Part shown: positions 61,711 to 64,000 of the stretch, piece after piece
Numbering within the stretch: position 1 is the stretch's first letter
Layout: every line of letters starts with the position of its first letter
Assembly: GCF_009765705.1 (NCBI RefSeq)
Contig: NZ_LMUX01000004.1
Span: 62,001-126,000 of the forward strand
DNA from: Burkholderia sp. L27(2015)
GTDB lineage: Bacteria; Pseudomonadota; Gammaproteobacteria; Burkholderiales; Burkholderiaceae
Direction: 5' to 3'
DNA length: 64,000 bases
The notes under the pieces: model-generated
Databases searched by the model: none
Told to the model about the DNA's origin: nothing
The model's input: only the letters and a program-made list of their open reading frames with translations
Made by a program: the position numbers and the translations under genes

Positions 61711-61743
61711 GGGCTGAGTCCTATGCAATACAGGACTCAGCCC
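61711..61743 (-). terminator. Rho-independent terminator (minus strand)
   Basis: GGGCTGAGTCCT and AGGACTCAGCCC form a perfect 12-bp stem with a 9-base loop. The AT-run (AAATTAAAA) on the left gives a U-tract to a minus-strand transcript, so it ends the porin mRNA; it may also stop transcription from the + strand. Confidence 0.88.
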
Positions 61744-61839
61744 ACACGACCTAGCCGCCACTTCTATTCACTCTAGGGGATGGGGACTCATAATGCCCCC
61801 GTCTTCATACTTCTAAGCGCGTTTCAAACGAGGTCGGGC

Positions 61840-63057
61840 TTAAAACTTGTGACGCAAGGCCAACCGAACCAGCGCCTGACGGCTGTTCGACGAATCACCG
61901 ATGTTACCGATGTCCGCCACTGCAGCGCCACCCGTCGAGCTGGTACCCGCAGCCTTCTGGAACGAAGCCTCCGCATACACGTCGGTGCGTTTGGACAAGA
62001 AGTAATCGGCCATCACAGCGATCTGGTTGAAATGCTGGTTGCCGATGCTCACGCCTGCAGCGTTACGCACGCTATTGCCCTTGGTGTAGTTATACGCAGC
62101 GCCTGCAAAGAAGGCCGGCGTGAATCTCCACTTGAACGCGATTTCCGCATCGTTGAAGATTGCCGTCGCGCCTGCCAGTGCAGTGATCGAAGCGTACTGC
62201 ACGTTCGAATACGACACGCCGAACAACGCCGGTCCGATTGCATATGTACCGCCTGCAGCCACCACCTGATACGAACTGGCGGTGAGGTAGCCGGTATTCA
62301 GCGCGCCGCTCAGTGCGTTCGAGCCGCTCACGTTGTCGGTGAAAAAGCCGCTGCTGGCGCTGCTGGTAGTACCCGGCGTTGCCGTGGTGAACGGGCCTGT
62401 AGGATTTTTAAAGTAATCGTAAGCCACGCCCAAGGCAAACGGACCATTGTTGTAAGCCGCACCCGCCGAATAACCGCCGCTGCCGGTCACGTTGCCAGCC
62501 TGGCCACCCAAGCTCAGAACGGCGCCAAACGTCAAGCCGTTGAAATTCGGGCTCGCATACTTGATCGCATTGTTGACGCGAATCGAGTTGTTCGTGTTAT
62601 CCAGGTCGCCCGGATGTTCGAACGCCGTGCTGCCGAAGTATCCCAGCGCCGTCACCGGCTGAACGTAATCGTTCACCAGATCGTACTGACGACCCAGCAA
62701 CAAGGAACCGTATTGCGTGCTGCGCAAGCCGACGAACGCCTGGCGGCCGAACGGCGTGCTGCCTTGACCGAAGGCGCCGGTGTTCAGGTTCAGGCCCGAT
62801 TCGAGGGTGAACACGGCCGACAGGCCGCCGCCCAGATCTTCAGCGCCTTTCAAACCCCAGCGGCTGCCGTTGATGCCATTGGTCGAATCCAACGTAACCT
62901 GACGTCCACCGACATTGACGCCGTTCACGGTGTTCTTGGCATTGCTATTGAACTGAACCGCTTCATCGATGATGCCATATAAGGTCACGGTGCTTTGTGC
63001 GTGTGCGGTGATCGAAAATACGCTTGCGAGAGCGCTCACCAAAATAATCTTCTTCAT
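61840..63057 (-). CDS. Gram-negative general porin (Burkholderia type)
   Basis: From ATG 63057 the protein has 405 residues. A signal peptide of about 20 residues (MKKIILVSALASVFSITAHA) is followed by QSTVTLYGIIDEAVQFNSNA, SRWGLKGAEDLGGGLSAVFT, LESGLNLNTGAFGQG, RQAFVGLRSTQYGSLLLGRQ, and the C-terminal beta-strand with terminal phenylalanine (ALVRLALRHKF). This is the porin_4 family typical of Burkholderia, forming an outer-membrane trimer. Upstream is an AT-rich promoter area to about 63280. Confidence 0.95.
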   Translation of the reverse strand: MKKIILVSALASVFSITAHAQSTVTLYGIIDEAVQFNSNAKNTVNGVNVGGRQVTLDSTNGINGSRWGLKGAEDLGGGLSAVFTLESGLNLNTGAFGQGSTPFGRQAFVGLRSTQYGSLLLGRQYDLVNDYVQPVTALGYFGSTAFEHPGDLDNTNNSIRVNNAIKYASPNFNGLTFGAVLSLGGQAGNVTGSGGYSAGAAYNNGPFALGVAYDYFKNPTGPFTTATPGTTSSASSGFFTDNVSGSNALSGALNTGYLTASSYQVVAAGGTYAIGPALFGVSYSNVQYASITALAGATAIFNDAEIAFKWRFTPAFFAGAAYNYTKGNSVRNAAGVSIGNQHFNQIAVMADYFLSKRTDVYAEASFQKAAGTSSTGGAAVADIGNIGDSSNSRQALVRLALRHKF

Positions 63058-63285
63058 TCTTATAACCCCGAAATTGTCGCGAATAGGTTGAATTGATTTA
63101 AAAAATGTCGTGCCCGCTTGAACAGCGCGAGCTTGAAAGAATCCGCCAAACCGCATGGGACAGGTTCCCGACGGGGTCAGAGTGTATAAAATCGATTTAC
63201 CGAAATTGATGTCAACTTGAAAATTGTCAGACAAAGTGTTATCAATGCAACACGCATAAAATTGTCATGATTAGGAGGGGACGAA

Positions 63286-63390
63286 GTGACCAAAAAAAGA
63301 AAAATGCGGATGCCTATCTTTAAACAGAGATCAGGACAACCGCTTAATTCCGGCAATCATATCGACAGAATTAGTCAACTGAATTCGTAG
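63286..63390 (+). CDS. Possible 34-residue basic peptide
   Basis: GTG 63286 has a near-perfect AGGAGGGG six bases upstream and opens a 34-codon frame ending with TAG at 63388-63390. The product starts MTKKRKMRMPIFKQRSGQ, strongly basic, then neutral. I see no family. Strong SD is the only support. The rest of 63058-63573 has no gene; it includes the porin promoter and, past 63391, the ugpB upstream region. Confidence 0.35.
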   Translation: MTKKRKMRMPIFKQRSGQPLNSGNHIDRISQLNS

Positions 63391-63573
63391 ACTGACTTCT
63401 CGATGTGCAAAGACACCGGTCTGTAATAAACGGCCGGTAATCTCTGCATTCCTTCCGATCTGGATCCAATTTTTGGGTGCAGGCAAGCGTCATCTACGGC
63501 ATCCGGCGCAGTGCGATAGCCGTGGGCGGTGCGTCGGACCACAGACACAGAATTCAATGACAGGGGTAGTCAG

Positions 63574-64000
63574 ATGTTGAAGAGCAGACTTTTGCGTTCG
63601 ATCGCAATGGGAGCGGCGTTATTATTGGGCGCGTCTCACGCGGCCCTGGCCGCCACGGAAATCCAGTTTTGGCATGCAATGGAAGCGGCGCTCGGCGACC
63701 GCGTCAACGACATCGCGAACGATTTCAACGCGTCGCAAACCGACTACAAGATTGTCCCGGTCTTCAAGGGAACTTACGACCAGACGCTAGCCGCCGGCAT
63801 CGCGGCCTATCGCGGCGGCAACGCGCCGGCCATCTTGCAGGTGTACGAAGTGGGTACCGCCACCATGATCGCCGCTAAGAAAGCCGTGATCCCGGTTTCG
63901 CAGGTGTTCCAGCAGGCCGGCGTCAAGCTCGATGAAAATGCATTCGTGCCGACCATCGCCAGCTATTACAGCGATTCGAAGACCGGCAAGCTGATATCGA
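63574..64000 (+). CDS. ugpB: sn-Glycerol-3-phosphate ABC transporter substrate-binding protein (partial)
   Basis: ATG 63574 (AGGGG upstream) opens a frame to the window edge, 142 codons. A signal peptide ([20 protein letters not shown], then SHAALAA) is followed by [40 protein letters not shown] and [20 protein letters not shown], then [19 protein letters not shown], which are almost residue for residue UgpB. It delivers glycerol-3-phosphate or glycerophosphodiesters to the UgpAEC transporter, encoded presumably beyond the window. Confidence 0.95.
   Translation, partial: MLKSRLLRSIAMGAALLLGASHAALAATEIQFWHAMEAALGDRVNDIANDFNASQTDYKIVPVFKGTYDQTLAAGIAAYRGGNAPAILQVYEVGTATMIAAKKAVIPVSQVFQQAGVKLDENAFVPTIASYYSDSKTGKLIS

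Noticed and set aside
63421-63440. Possible Pho box (CTGTAATAAACGG) before ugpB
   Set aside because: Only one half-site fits; the second 7-bp repeat at the correct distance is missing.
1-64000. CRISPR arrays, insertion sequences, integrases, tRNA or rRNA genes
   Set aside because: None of the required repeats, transposase or integrase motifs or RNA signatures was seen in either strand.

Overview
The window looks like chromosomal DNA of a betaproteobacterium of the family Burkholderiaceae (Burkholderia sensu lato). The evidence is the high GC content, several small secreted DUF4148-type proteins, a Gram-negative porin of the Burkholderia type, an acdR-acdS pair, a YXWGXW-repeat protein, a tandem glycine riboswitch and a type VI secretion VgrG. 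I saw no rRNA, tRNA, CRISPR array, insertion sequence or prophage. Genus and species cannot be named from the sequence alone.

Layout. 1-4400: the 5' part of a Cache-type chemoreceptor, a small membrane ORF, a MarR regulator, an aspartyl/asparaginyl hydroxylase paired with a DUF2252 kinase-like protein, and a PPC-domain protein. 4400-6470: an AT-richer patch with an unusual aspartate-carbamoyltransferase-like enzyme and a TauE/SafE exporter. 6500-9540: DUF805, SDR/LysR divergent pair, first DUF4148-like gene. 9900-16600: GNAT, YXWGXW protein, an overlapping ECF sigma / membrane protein / periplasmic sensor set followed by DUF1800-DUF1501, and a PhnB-like protein. 16800-25600: AraC with a fosmidomycin-resistance-type MFS pump, malate synthase G, a DHA2 pump, an RNase H-like protein and an AI-2E family permease. 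25400-35400: small secreted proteins, a second DUF4148-like gene with a duplicated leader, aldo/keto reductase, CsbD, Sir2 deacylase, an ABC-2 exporter, RdgC, a response regulator and a divergent DUF4148 pair. 34900-41900: acdR-acdS, hydrolase, semialdehyde dehydrogenase, VF530 protein and a tandem glycine riboswitch controlling dadA-alkB. 41970-43724: hipBA with four regularly spaced operators. 43766-50313: LysE and chromate transporters, a LysR regulator, an MdtD-like pump, a hydrolase and a Pseudomonas-type DapD. 50646-56729: FMN riboswitch-ribH2, then pcaR and pcaIJF plus an AtoE-like permease. 56800-61743: orphan vgrG followed by an internally duplicated Sel1-like protein. 61840-64000: porin and the 5' part of ugpB.

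How the genes work together. The clearest regulatory logic is in four places. A glycine-sensing leader sits before a FAD amino-acid dehydrogenase and an AlkB dioxygenase. An FMN riboswitch precedes a RibH2-type lumazine synthase. Two PcaR-like 15-mers lie between an IclR regulator and the terminal beta-ketoadipate genes. Four inverted repeats of identical sequence family, about 50 bp apart, precede hipBA.

A pattern running through the window is short degenerate tandem repeats (6 to 19 bp units, a different unit each time) lying on or just past gene stop codons. This and the catalytic-lysine-less carbamoyltransferase, the conserved DUF4148 leader and the duplicated Sel1-like protein beside vgrG are the observations I would follow first.
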